A stretch of 64,000 nt of DNA from Gordionus sp. m RMFG-2023 (taxonomy: Eukaryota > Nematomorpha > Gordioida > Chordodea > Parachordodidae). Below, one piece after another: positions 1-10,752 of this stretch. Under the pieces are notes generated by a model that was not told the origin of the DNA, made no database searches, and was given only the letters and a program-made list of their open reading frames with translations. The DNA lies in assembly GCF_954871325.1 (NCBI RefSeq), contig NC_088775.1, forward strand, positions 46,105,561 to 46,169,560. The letters are read 5' to 3'. Position 1 is the stretch's first letter. The number at the start of each line of letters is the position of its first letter. Position numbers and translations under genes: made by a program.

Positions 1-923
1 TAATTGAAATATCAAATGACTTGTTTTTTGATGCTCTGAAGTAGGCCTCGGCACTAATATGTACTCTTGAATTTTCATGTATTTTAATTATTGAATGCAT
101 ATGTCGAAAATTTGTTGAGCCTGTTGTGAAAGTATTTTCGCATACTGCAAATGCCAGGCAACTTGAGCACACATCTTTGGCTTTATTGCATATTAGTTTT
201 ATTGTAATACATTTTAGTATTTTTTCATTCATTACCATTCGATAATATAATTTATCATATTTACTATTTATTGATTGTATAGAATGTTTCATTAAAAATG
301 TAAGTTTTTGAGATATAGTAGCTGTTACGTGTATCTGTATGCATATCCAATTCTTAAGGGGATACTGTAGGATAACATAAATCGATTTGTGGCATATCTG
401 GGAAGGTGCTCTTTAGAAGAATAGATGATGAAATTGATACAGATGAATGTGACGTTAATATTCTTATACGTGGTGGAATTGTTTACGATATCAATGATCC
501 ACTTGTGAATATCTGAAGGCATTATTGATGTAGTTGCCTCTGGCAAGTGTTAGAACAATATAGATGGAATTTTTGCAATTGTAGATTATGTATTTTCAGG
601 GTATGTAAATGATTTATCTGCTATAATGGTAGATAATATAGTTTTAGGTGGGTGTGGCAATGATTGAACTGATGCAATAATAAATGAAGATGTTGCAGAC
701 AATGTAGTTGTTTCAGGTAGATGTGAATAGGAGGCAGTTGTTGATATTCCTAAAAAAAATAGTTCTTTTACATGAAGTAATAGTATTAGATTTGGTTTTG
801 ATTTATCAAAGAAAGATAATTTAAGTTATTTTGCATCAGCACCAGCTACTTTGAGACCAGCAGCATTTTTTTCTCTTAATTTTAAGCTCCACCTTTAAAT
901 TTTCTTTTGGCATTTCTATTCAT
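1..923 (-). pseudogene. hAT/ZMYM1-like transposase remnant, 5' part with TTF-type zinc-finger end
   Basis: Read on the minus strand from an ATG at 923, the first codons give a lysine/arginine-rich start (MNRNAKRKFKGGA) like that of ZMYM1/TTF-type hAT transposases. An S/T/P-rich linker follows, then at about 500-540 an SDIHKW...IV stretch. At 1-180 there is an open frame with CSSCLAFAVCENTFTTG, then NFRHMHSIIKIHENSRVHIS and AEAYFRASK. The pattern F-x-x-G-x-x-N-[FW]-x-H...I-x-x-HE-x-S-x-x-H is typical of the TTF-type zinc finger before the hAT catalytic region. Several stops and frame changes separate these pieces, so this is a dead copy. The catalytic part would lie left of the window. It could also be a decayed domesticated ZMYM1-like gene. 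Family assignment is from motif memory, not a search. Confidence 0.6.
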
Positions 924-2039
924 GATATTTAAAAATATCTCAATTTAACTAAAAATAATAATTGTGTGCACTACTCATGATAAATATAAACATGATAAGT
1001 GTAAAATTAAATTTAATATAATTTTTTTAAAGAATTATATCATAAAGCAACCAATTTTAGGTTATCCTTTCTTATGATGTTACATAAAACATTTTCTATT
1101 ATTAATTTATAACTTAAGGCTAATAAAAATATCTCAAGATGTCAACTGGAAATCCAAATAAAATTCATATTTCATATAAAATTACTTACTTTTATAAAAA
1201 TCTGATGAACCAGCCATTAATAATAAAAAAAACATTATTATGTATGGGTTATGAAGTATAAATAAGTTGTTTACTAACTTTTTACACACATTATAATTCA
1301 ATGATCATATAAATAAGTGTAAAAATAGATATATAAAGTTGTTTATAATATTTGGTTTGTACAATAAATTTTACTGAAAATTTTTGCATATAAGTATAAA
1401 TTGTAGAATTTTAGGTAAGATTTTAAAAATCTGTGTTCGTTGAGCTTAGTTAGTAATAAAATAACATCAGTTATATTAAAAATAAACAATAGAAAATCAA
1501 ATTGATCAAAAATTTCTTTTATTAAAATTATAATACCTGGGTTTTATTTAATTTCAATGAATTAAGAACAGGAAATACAATCACAAATGTTGGCTATATT
1601 ATTTCTACAATAAATCAATGTATAAAAATTTAATATAATAAATTAATCAAAACATATCTTTCACTTTACTCAAATTCAAACTGAAGCGTTTCCACTTCAT
1701 TTGAAAAAAAAACAAAGAAAGGCAGGTAGTAATGATGTATAGCGTCAAGCGAAGTTATTGATATTTTATGCATTAAAATATAGTAAACATGATAATTCTC
1801 AAGGAATGTGATATTCAAATAATAGAGATATTATTAAAATAAATAAATGCTAAGAAAAAATAATGTGAACATGATATATTATTTTTTTCTAATCGGCCTC
1901 TTTTTTGATATTTTCCTCTGATCGGCCTCAAAAACGACATTTTCTCACGGCCTCGTGCGCAAAAATGCCCACCTGGTCTTATGGCCAGTCTGCTCCTGTA
2001 TGAAATATTTTTACACCATAAAATTAAATTAAGGGTACA
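924..2039. other. AT-rich stretch without recognisable gene
   Basis: No convincing coding frame or repeat boundary is seen. A locally GC-richer patch at about 1,890-1,990 contains two close copies of an AGGCCGATNAG-like word (as TCGGCCTC on the plus strand) and may be the edge of an old repeat. The 84-codon minus-strand frame across it has no protein-like signature. Confidence 0.4.
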
Positions 2040-2960
2040 AAGTCTACACTTTGTAAAATTGTGTCCCAACTAAATATTTCTTCAATTGTGGAATAAATAT
2101 GGGCAGTCTCGAAACTGTGCAGCCAAAGATATAAATGGGGAGATATCTGGTATGGAATTCTTTTTATAACTCCTTGAAATTAATAGTCTTATTAAGAAAA
2201 AAAACCAATGACAAATCTTGTGATAAATCCGAATTGCAGAAATTTTCAGATAATGACAAATCGTACATATAAATTTTGTGTGGTTAGTGTTTATTAGAAA
2301 ATATGATATTAGGTATATATGTTTTAATATGTTATGCAACCTGTTGCTACGGCTCTTTCGATTTTAGAACATGTGAGATATCTCACTCCCACAATAACTA
2401 TTATAATATTAAAACTTAAAAAAAATTGCTTTAAATAATTTCAAGTTTTGTAAGTCACTTATTAATGCAATGTTGCATGGCATTGATAAAAAGTATAGTA
2501 GAAAAATTGTTTACAATTTATTATATTTAGTTTTAATAGATTTAAACAAGTCTATAAAAATGAATATGTACTATCAGCAATAATTCACCTGCTATTTAAA
2601 TTAGATTATCTGTGGATAAAAGATCAACGAAAGTAGGAATCTTCCAGTTTGAGAAAATATTTTGACAAAGGAAAGGCAGACTTTGATCCTTTAAAAACAA
2701 CACACATACCATCAGATTATTTTCTGATATAGATAAAAAAAATATTTTGATGAGGATCTAAATGAAGATTCTTTTGAAGATGATAAGGATTATTCTTTAA
2801 TTTTTAATAAATTCCCCCAATTAAAATTTTTTATTAAATATTATACAACCCTCCCATCCTCTGCGCCATTTGATCGTGTCGAATGTTGAGCACTCTCGTT
2901 TATTTTATCAAAATATTGAAATTTAATTGTTGCTAAAAATTCAAAAATTATTATAAAAGT
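2040..2960 (+). pseudogene. hAT transposase remnant (second half, with C-terminal dimerisation domain)
   Basis: Three plus-strand frames together carry the landmarks of a hAT transposase in the right order. WNSFYNSLKLI is encoded at about 2,153. YVMQPVATALSIL is at about 2,331, where the family usually has EY..VM.P.A.ALD.LQ. LSAIIHLLFKLDYL starts at about 2,570. LPSSAPFDRVE is at 2,849-2,885, where the hATC domain usually has LPSSAPVERLFS. Stops and frame changes occur between and inside these blocks, and the ER of the hATC motif is altered, so the copy is inactive. The upstream catalytic start is not recognised. No inverted repeats were found for this copy. It runs opposite to the remnant at 1-923 and looks like a different hAT lineage. 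Confidence 0.75.
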
Positions 2961-3090
2961 ATCTTATCTTATAATATATTATTTTTGTATAATTTTATTT
3001 ATATTATAAATAGACAAAAAAATTATTATAAAAAGATCTCATCTTATAATATATATTTTTTTGTATAATTTTATTTATATTAAATATAGG
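2943..3090. repeat. two-unit tandem repeat, ~73 bp
   Basis: Two adjacent units begin with AAAAATTATTATAAAA and end with GTATAATTTTATTTATATTA. They differ at several positions and by small indels, suggesting an old local duplication. Confidence 0.7.
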
Positions 3091-3125
3091 AAATTTTGTT
3101 AAATAATATTTATTAATTATTCAAA

Positions 3126-3250
3126 TAACGAGTAACTTACTTTCTAAATAGCTAGAAGCGCGCGTTCCTTTCAAGGTTACGAGTAACGGTAACGCGTTCC
3201 TTTTTTATATAACGAGTAATGCGTTTCTTTTTGAAGTAATGTTACAGTAA
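3126..3250. repeat. GAGTAACG/AACGCGTTCC motif repeat
   Basis: ACGAGTAAC occurs three times, together with GCGCGTTCCTTT, AACGCGTTCCTTT and ATGCGTTTCTTT. The words are half-palindromic around CGCG. Similar GTAACG-rich tracts occur inside non-autonomous hAT elements of other animals, but no ends are visible here. Confidence 0.5.
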
Positions 3251-3575
3251 GTGAAAATCAGAAGTGTTTGTTAACATATATGAAAAGAGGAAATTTTCAA
3301 AATATGGTTACATTTTTTTATGTTGTTGAGGCTCATACTTATCTCTTCCAAATCGAATATATAACCTACTACTTGCTTGTGCATTTTATAGAAAAAATTA
3401 ATATTTGCCTAATTTTTAACGGTTGAATAAATAAAACTTCAAATATTAATTCAATATAAAAATTTTAACTAATTATCTTGCAAAAGATTTAAAAAATAGC
3501 ATTCTAATTTTAAAAAATCTAGTCTAATTGCTCACTTATATATCATTTACTTTATGTATTGCATGATATTGATAA

Positions 3576-3866
3576 TAGATATCTGCAAAAATAGGCCCGG
3601 CTCGGGCCTAATTTTTTTTTAAAAATCAGGTTCGGGTCGGGTCGGACCTAATATTTTTTAAAAAATCAGGTTCGGGCCGGGTCGGGCCTAATATTTTTTA
3701 TAAAATCGGGTTCGGACCGGGTCGGATTTAATACTTTTTTAAAAAATTCCAGGCCGGGTCGGGCCGGTAAATTTTTTTAAAAAAATTTAGTGTTCACCGG
3801 GCCGGCAAATCTTTTTAAAAAAATTTCGGGCCGGGTTTGAAAAATTAGGCCCGATGCAGATCACTA
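3576..3866. mobile_element. hAT-type non-autonomous element with internal GGTCGGGCC minisatellite
   Basis: The left end reads TAGATATCTGCAAAAATAGG. The right end, read inward on the minus strand, is TAGTGATCTGCATCGGGCC. The ends therefore form a short imperfect inverted repeat around ATCTGCA. The 8 bp on each side, ATTGATAA (3,568-3,575) and ATTAGTAA (3,867-3,874), match at 6 of 8, consistent with an old hAT-type duplication. Between them, blocks of TTCGGGTCGGGTCGGACCTA alternate with T/A runs at about 55-60 bp spacing. The same element, with a perfect 8-bp duplication, is at 22,432-22,828. Confidence 0.75.
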
Positions 3867-4330
3867 ATTAGTAATATTATATTATTGTCATCAGATGATT
3901 TTAATAGGGTATAAATAATAATCGGTATATTTAGTTGTATAAAATAAAATAAAGGTTTATCGTTATGTTTATAGTTTTGAATAAAGAATTAAAGGGTTTA
4001 ATTTCAAAGATGAATTGAAAGAGAGTTGTGTAGAGTAGTGAAACATTAATGTGAAGATGAGAAATATTAAGTGTATTAAAATTATTACATTTACACTGCC
4101 TACTTTCGTTATTGAAGTAACTTTTTTTAATTTTAAATTTTGTGTCTAAAGTAAATCTTTCGAAAATTAGCTAATTTTTTAAGAATGTTATGGAAACCAC
4201 AAATCTTAATTTTTTTTATAATTTAAAAAAATTAATTTTGGATGACCAAATTTAATAAATTTATTAATTTAGAGGCAAGATTAAATTTTTTAACGTTGCA
4301 TACTGCCAATGTGCCTCATATTCAGTCACA

Positions 4331-4348
4331 TTTATTAATAAGTTTATT
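4331..4348 (-). promoter_or_regulatory. two AATAAA polyadenylation signals
   Basis: TTTATT on the plus strand at 4,331-4,336 and 4,343-4,348 reads AATAAA on the minus strand, about 65-82 bp after the stop of the 4,413-5,239 exon. AATAAA is not rare in DNA this AT-rich, so this supports the exon only weakly. Confidence 0.4.
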
Positions 4349-4412
4349 TTATATAATAATGTACTATAATGTCAGAAATAAATGTTTTTGAATTTCTATT
4401 ACAAGTTTTTGA

Positions 4413-5239
4413 TTATTTTTTAAAAAAATTATTATGATACGATAATACCGTGATAACGATGTGCTGCTCAAGTTTGTAATTTTTGACCTCAGTATTGTAT
4501 AATTTGATGCCAATATCTTGTTTATGAATATATTTCGGTTTTATGCATGAATATTTTGTTGTGATAGCATTATTAGGCTCATCATTATCATGAAATTTTA
4601 TAGACTTTAGTACGGTGATATTATTCATAATTCGTAATATTTCATTTTTATTACAAGTTTCCATAAAGCATAATTTATTTTTCAAATCAAATTTGAAGAA
4701 GGAACAGTCTAAAATTTTCCACCTTTTCCCAAAAAAATAATTAAATTTAAACGGCGATAAAATTTTCATGTTTTTTAGCCTATTTCTCTTTATGGAATCG
4801 TGAACATTATTAATTCTCTTCAAAGATAACATAGTATCCATTCCAAATTCACAGAGATTATTTGGAAAATAGATATTCATACATTTTAAGTGATTATTAA
4901 CTAATAATTGATCTGAATAAAAAATATTTTTTAAACGATTATAATATATAAATGAATCTTTCATTGAATGCCCATCTAATTCGCATAAAATATTTTTATA
5001 ATTCAATTGAATCTTGGCATAAACTTTTAAACAAATTAAATTATCATAGCTGAGGCGAATATAATTTTTTATAAAATTTGCGGATAAAAATTTTGCATTG
5101 ACTAAAATTGTGTAATTTATTCGTTTTTTATAAAAACTGTAAATTGTATTCTTGTTCCATTTTGTATTTTTTTTAATGTTATTTAGAATTCCAAATTTTC
5201 CAGAAAGCGATTTATATGTTGTATGTTTCTCATCTATAG
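4413..5239 (-). CDS. unrecognised protein, probable terminal coding exon
   Basis: The minus strand is open for about 275 codons, far longer than expected by chance in DNA this AT-rich. It has no in-frame ATG at its head. Instead a good acceptor, TTTGTTTTTAG, ends at 5,240, so I place the exon start at 5,239. The protein is rich in Lys, Asn, Ile, Phe and Tyr, has several scattered cysteines, no clear membrane segment and no motif that I recognise. AATAAA signals lie downstream of the stop. Upstream exons would lie above 5.3 kb, and I could not find them. It may be a lineage-specific host gene. I see no transposase, capsid or polymerase motif. Function unknown. Confidence 0.5.
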
Positions 5240-5786
5240 CTAAAAACAAATATTAAAAATACTATATGTAATACAGTTAATAAATAAAGTTAATTTTAAT
5301 TATTAAATAAATATCATTTAATATTGACTGGAAAAAATCAGTTTTAGCCAAGTTGCTAGTAATAAAAAAAAAGAAATTTGGAATAGGATCATCGGTTTTA
5401 ACATTTATCATTTTAATAAAATTGCACTTTAAATATAATGAGAAAATGTTTTAATAAATAAAATTCTGTATATTTTAGTCAAAAACTACAATTAATTATA
5501 AAACTGATAGAATTTAATTTTAAAACTGCATGTAATTTAAAACTGTGCATGTTTCCATTAATAATTGTCTATTTAATTAATTTTAAAACTGTGAAATATA
5601 TAACTTTTAAACTCATTTGAATTTTAAAACTGTGAAATATATAACTTTTAAACACACATTTGAATTAAAAAATTGGGCATTTAAAAGATTTGCACAAGTT
5701 GACCGATCTGACCTGTTTTATATTAAATTCATATCGGCCGAACGTCTTTCTATCGTAAAGAAATTAGAAACTCATCTAATCCATTT
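5240..5786. other. AT-rich stretch with a short tandem repeat
   Basis: No gene is supported. At about 5,583-5,665 two ~41-bp units share TTTTAAAACTGTGAAATATA and then ACTTTTAAAC. A short plus-strand frame (5,617-5,874) crosses this repeat and the start of the next element and does not look like a protein. Confidence 0.5.
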
Positions 5787-5962
5787 CAGTGGCGTCACTA
5801 GTCTCTACAATCTTAGGGGACTTGAAATTTTTTGGGAAAATAATCTGAAATATTTTCAACATGGCCTTTTTTAGGTAATTTTAAAAAATTTCAGAGGGCT
5901 CTTCATATTTTTTAGGGGGCTTGAGCTCCTGTGCTGCACCCCTCTCCCTAGTGGCGCGACTG
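5787..5962. mobile_element. 176-bp hAT-type MITE, CAGTGGCGTCACTAG family
   Basis: The ends are CAGTGGCGTCACTAG and, read inward on the minus strand, CAGTCGCGCCACTAG (13 of 15 match). The minus-strand terminal ~90 bp, with GAGCTCAAGCCCCCTAAA then GAGCCCTCTGAAATTTTTT, matches the left end of the 1,979-bp element at 31,037. The plus-strand end (CTCTACAATCTTAGGGG) matches that element's right end. It therefore looks like a deletion derivative of the same family. No clear 8-bp flanking duplication remains (ATCCATTT versus ATCTTTAA). Confidence 0.75.
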
Positions 5963-7385
5963 ATCTTTAATGATTATCAACTGTTAGAATTTTTTTAAAT
6001 TTCTCAAGTTTTAAAATCATAAACATTCTTATAGAAATAAATTAATAATGATATTAGTCGATAACTTATATTTTAAAAAGGACAAAAAATTGGTCCGATC
6101 CCATAAAAAATGGTATTTTTTCCAATGTCAATTAAGGCACTTATACCTCTACTTTATATCTATCTATTTCTATAATAACCCAAGATTAAAAATATTGAAA
6201 CTGAAAATTTTTTGATTTCAATATATTTTTAAAAATCATAGATGATTTTGCTAAATAAAATTTACAAAATTTTTATTAAATTTTCCGAGTTGATTTTTTA
6301 AAAGATTTTTCGTGTAAATAAAAAAGGATTTTCATTTTTTTAATATCTTTAATTTCCTATAAAATTGCTGTTTCTTTATTGGAACCAAGAAAACTCATGT
6401 TATGTAATTATTTCGGAAAAAGGGTTTGGAAAATTAATGAAATAAATCATGATTTCCAATTTATAATAGTCATATTTTTTGTTTTGTATGATTTCATTTT
6501 TTAATAATGGTGCTTTTTATGAAAAAAGTGCATCAGCAATTATGCTGAATTTGTTAGCACTTTACTCATTTTCTCTAATGGAATTAATACAAATTAAGAT
6601 TTTCATGAAATTAAATATATAAATAATATGATCAGCTAATAAATATGTTAAAAGAAACATCAATCAATATGGGGAAAAAATTAATTTAAAATATTAAATA
6701 GAAAATGTTTTAAATCAAAAAATGGAATCAATAGATATATGCAAAGCTCTGTCCGTGGGCCGGAAAAATTTTAAAAAAATAAAACGGGCCGGCAAAAAAT
6801 TTATTATGGTCTTCCTCAAGGAAATTATTTTTAACAACACCCCTTGTCAGATTTTGAAAGTTATATTAAAAATGATTAAATTTTATTAAAAACCCTCTTT
6901 AAGTTTTAACCCCTATCTCTTAAACCTTTAATTAAATCTAGCCTATATTTTTCTAACCTTTAATATTGCTTACTAGTTTAACTATATATATTGAATTTGA
7001 TCAAAAAATTTTCTTGAGTTACAGATTCCTTTAATTGGGTTATTAACCAAAAAATTATAAGGGCTGGGTCAGGAAAGTTGTTCATAAAAAATTTTCGGGC
7101 AAGGCAATTAGATAAAAAAAAAACCTCAGGAAAGTAACATATGATGTAATTTGACCAAATATTGTTCAACATCCTCTAAAAGGAATATCTGGAAGAAAAA
7201 TTTTTAAAATTTAAATATTGTTGTTCAAAAAGATTGAGACATAAAAGAAAGGTTTAGGCAATAAAAAATTGTACACGTCCAAAATCAACCACAATGATGG
7301 AAAATAGAAAGTTAAATCTATTGGATCATCGGAATTCCAATTCAATTCACTCAGAATTGAATTCAATACTAAGTTGATGTATTTT
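5963..7385. other. AT-rich stretch, no gene recognised
   Basis: Only short frames are present. A small GGGCCGG pair at about 6,757-6,795 recalls the minisatellite elements at 3.6 and 22.4 kb but lacks their ends. Confidence 0.4.
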
Positions 7386-8110
7386 CAGTGGCCACTACAG
7401 GAGGAGGGGGATCCTTTCTTTCTTACCGAAGCAAGTACTTCTTAAAATTTGAATGCGGGTACAAAGGATTTCTTGTCTTATAAAATTATTTTTCCAATTT
7501 CAAAACATGCCCAAAAATATTAACCAAAAAAAATACAAATGCTTAATTAATAATTATACACGGCCTAATATAAGAAATGAATGGATAGACCATATTAGAA
7601 AAGGACATGGTGAGCTAAATTTTAACGATATAAAAAAAGCTTTGAAATAGTAGCTTCTAATATTAAACTAATTGCAGACGGAACCTGTCCTCAAATTGTA
7701 TATTCAATAAATAAATAAAAAGATGGGAGAAAAATCAAAAGGGATTATAGTCCAAAATATATTCTAATATATTATTGTATAATAATATAAACATTCTCAT
7801 TGAAACCATAAAATATGGTTACAAAAAACATAAAGTGCTATTGAAAAATATTTCTACTTTATAATACCTTGAGGGCATTGATAAACAAGATTCTGAAGAT
7901 TCTGATCTTCTACCATGGGAAGTGCTATTGTTTTTAGAATAGAAAATTTTTATTTTATTTTATCACTTTATGTTTTGGATAAAATATTGTTGATAACAAG
8001 CTTGGCTTGTACAAAAGGAGGATATAGAATTTGCGATAAATCAAATATTAATTTGAAAAAGATAATTTAAATTATTGACTTTCATTATTAAATATAATAT
8101 TTTATTTTAG

Positions 8111-8640
8111 CTATAAAATCAATTTATGCTGCGCTTGATTTGATCATTATGCAGTTTAATGGAAGAATCGATGATGTATCGATAAAATTTTTAAATCAAA
8201 CATGATTTTTTACACCAAAGGGAATGACGGAAAAGACATTCATTAAGGATAATATTGAGGATATCTGTAAATGTTAACATTTAAATTCAAGTCAAGTTTT
8301 TGAAAAAATGTCCAAGTTTTGAAATATTTATATTATGACTAAAACGAGGGATGTAGTTATTATAAATGACCTGGAGGTTAAAGAATATAAAGATTTGTCA
8401 GATTCTGAGAATTGTAAATTTATTTTATTAAAATATTTATATTAATACATTATTTAGCTTCTTCTTTTCTTCTGATAATGATTCTGGACAGGGTTTATTT
8501 CACCTTATCGTTTTTAAAATTTTTCTGCTTTCCTTAATTTATCAATTTTATATAAATATATTAACTATTCCCACTATCTCATATACTGCCGAAAGTGTGT
8601 CAAAAAATAATTAACTGTTTTTAGGAGGGAGGGGTACTTT
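8111..8640 (+). pseudogene. hAT (ZMYM1/Tip100-like) transposase remnant, C-terminal half
   Basis: After an acceptor-like TTTTATTTTAG at 8,100-8,110 the frame gives AIKSIYAALDLIIMQFNGRID and then IKFLNQ. This matches the A-L-D-x-[IL]-x-x-Q-[MI]-x-x-R-[FI] helix that precedes the hATC region in ZMYM1/Tip100 proteins. At about 8,525-8,600 FYINILTIPTISYTAESVSK corresponds to the hATC core, usually N.Y.ALRILLTLPVS.ASCERSFSK. Internal stops, a frame change between the two blocks and the replacement of ERSFSK by ESVSK show it is dead. The hATC part lies in a block that is tandemly duplicated. Confidence 0.65.
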
Positions 8641-8832
8641 TCAGAGGGTATTCTGCTTCCATTGCTCAGAATTTTTAAAATTTTTCTGCTTTCCTTAATT
8701 TATCAATTTTATATAAATATATTAACTATTCCCACTATCTCATATACTGCCGAAAGTGTGTCAAAAAATAATTAACTGTTTTTAGGAGGGAGGGGTACTT
8801 TTCAGAGGGTATTCTGCTTCCATTGCTCAGAA
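8511..8832. repeat. perfect tandem duplication, 2 x 161 bp
   Basis: 8,511-8,671 and 8,672-8,832 read the same base for base by eye, from TTTTTAAAATTTTTCTGC to CATTGCTCAGAA. The unit includes the decayed hATC core and a G-rich tail. Identity of an otherwise decayed sequence means a very recent duplication or an assembly error. Confidence 0.9.
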
Positions 8833-8859
8833 AGAATAGGGACCAATATGCATTTCTGC

Positions 8860-9330
8860 TAGTATTTGTTTACATATAATTCATTCTATGTGCTATTCTT
8901 AAATATAATTTGTAAAATTTTTAAATATTTTTTCAAAGCTGTACATTCAAAACAATTCCGAAGCGGTTCTATGATTTTACTTTATAGAAAGGATAGCTCA
9001 ACTAACGAATTATATGTATATAAACATCAACAGAAGCATTTGAACCAAGCATTAAATTCCATTCTAAGTGAACTTCTAATACCTATAACAAATATGATTT
9101 TTTTAAACATTCTATTTTTTTTTTCAAATCTATTGATTTTGGATGTCCAGGATTTTTATTTACCTTTATGTTACAATTATTATCCCTTTCTATGATCTCT
9201 CAGACAGTTGAATGACTAATATTTTATTTTTCCTTATATTGAACAATGAGAGGTGAAATTGCATCAGATGTTGTTTTCTGGACCATTATGCTTAAATTGA
9301 GCAGGAGCTTTTAGCATTGTGTTTTATAGT
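8860..9330 (-). pseudogene. possible Tc1/mariner-like transposase remnant, N-terminal part
   Basis: On the minus strand, a helix-turn-helix-like piece with SHSTV and EIIERDNN is followed by NKNPGHPKSIDLKKKIECLKK at about 9,130-9,230. This recalls the Tc1-type paired DNA-binding region, where ..STV..II.R.. precedes a G-R-P-x-K hook and a basic helix. Stops interrupt it. No DDE region or inverted repeats were found nearby. The plus-strand 109-codon frame over the same DNA is an overlap without motifs. Confidence 0.35.
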
Positions 9331-9724
9331 TTTCATTTTTTAAAAAAATATGAAAACACAACCAATATTATGTTTTTAACACAAAAAAACGTTTATCAAT
9401 TTACAGGTTGCCATTTAAAATAATTTAATAAAATTTTAATTTATATTAAAAATGGTTAAAAAATAGTTTAATTTAAGAATATGGATAAAATAAAAGGCAG
9501 ATAATCATATACAAAAACATTTTTAAAAAAATTGAAGGTGGTCTATATTTTTGACGCAAGCTACGTCGTAGTCAGATATTTTAGAAGTGTGATATATTTT
9601 TTAATAAATGTCAACCGATTTTTTGCAAGTTATCAAAATTAGTTAAATTTTGTATTTTATTATATATCACAATATTATATATTAGATCATAAAAAAATAA
9701 TATTAAATTAGATGTCAAGGAACG

Positions 9725-10100
9725 TGATTTTAGCCCACCCACCCTCTCCTGCCCATGGCGAGTTACAAATTTTAAACATTGAGTGGGTGAACTGGTAGGT
9801 TGAATATATTTTTAGAAACAATAAATTTGAAATATTATTATTGTTTAAAGTTATTTTTTTATTTAATAATATTGCTATTTTATAAATTTAAATTAATAAT
9901 AAATAAATAAAACAAGGAGCCAAACCAATCAATAAAATAAATTTTAAACATTGGTAGGGCGGGTGGTTGGTTAAACATATTTATTAGATAAATGTGCTTT
10001 GGCGCGTGAGTTTTATAAAGCACCATGGGCAGGTGGTAGGGTGAGAGTGAAAATTTTAAAACGATGGGAAAAGTGTAGGTTAAAAACCCGAACATTTCAA
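9725..10100. repeat. GC-richer inverted/direct repeat unit
   Basis: CACCCTCTCCTGCCCATGGCGAG at 9,735-9,758 pairs imperfectly with CACCATGGGCAGGTGGTAGGG at 10,020-10,040 in inverted orientation. AAATTTTAAACATTG followed by a GGTNGG-rich stretch occurs twice in direct orientation (about 9,767 and 9,940). The unit is probably a decayed foldback element. A 71-codon minus-strand frame here is a by-product of the repeat. Confidence 0.5.
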
Positions 10101-10752
10101 ACCTATAATAAGTTGACTTTTTTTATTTTAAAAATTTAAGTATGAAATAAAATACGGATGGCCGAGCATGTACAACTGCCTGTTATTCTGTTAGATTTGG
10201 TATAATCATATAATTATCTCATTATCATTTAAATTTAGATTTAATAAAAAAGTTATACTTTAAAACATGAATGAATATAATTTTAAATTTCCTGTATAAA
10301 ATTAGAGGGCGTGTTGATGGTTGGTGCTAGGAACTTTAGTCCTATTAATTATAACATATTTATATTTTATTTAGATTAAAAAAAATGTAAATAAATATAT
10401 GACTATCTAAAATATTAATTTTTATAATATATTCTTATTAAAATAATTTTTTCATTTTACTTTTTTTTTACAAAAATTTCTAAAAATCCTTAATTAAATT
10501 TAATTTATTTAGTTGTTGCTTATTAAAACAATATCAATAAATTCTGCAAATTTTTTTAAAAAATAATGTTTAAAAAAATTAATTATGAATATCATTTGTT
10601 TAACAAAAATTGCCTAATATACAATGGTCCCCACATGTTAAAATTTATTGAAAATATAATGTTAACTAATTTTATATATCAAAGATGTACAAATGTTTTA
10701 CATGTTGTTGGGGAGAATAAAAGAAGTTAGAACGAGATTTAAACATATATAT
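10101..10752. other. AT-rich stretch, no gene recognised
   Basis: Nothing is supported by frame or motif up to the left end of the transposon at 10,753. Confidence 0.4.

Larger units (their letters stand above)
7386..8842 (+). mobile_element. possible hAT element body around the 8.1-8.6 kb transposase remnant
   Basis: CAGTGGCCACTACAGGAGGAGGGGGA-type sequence at 7,386 resembles the outer end of the CAGTGGCG hAT family seen at 5.8 and 31.0 kb. Downstream on the same strand are hAT-like coding pieces (8,111-8,640) and a G-rich tract (GGAGGGAGGGGTAC) in the duplicated block. No matching right-hand CTG end or flanking duplication was found, so the right border is arbitrary. A 65-codon frame at 7,453-7,650 could be part of the element but shows no motif. 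Confidence 0.3.

Noticed and set aside
9880-10095. 71-codon minus-strand frame
   Set aside because: It lies wholly within the GC-richer inverted/direct repeat unit and has no protein signature.
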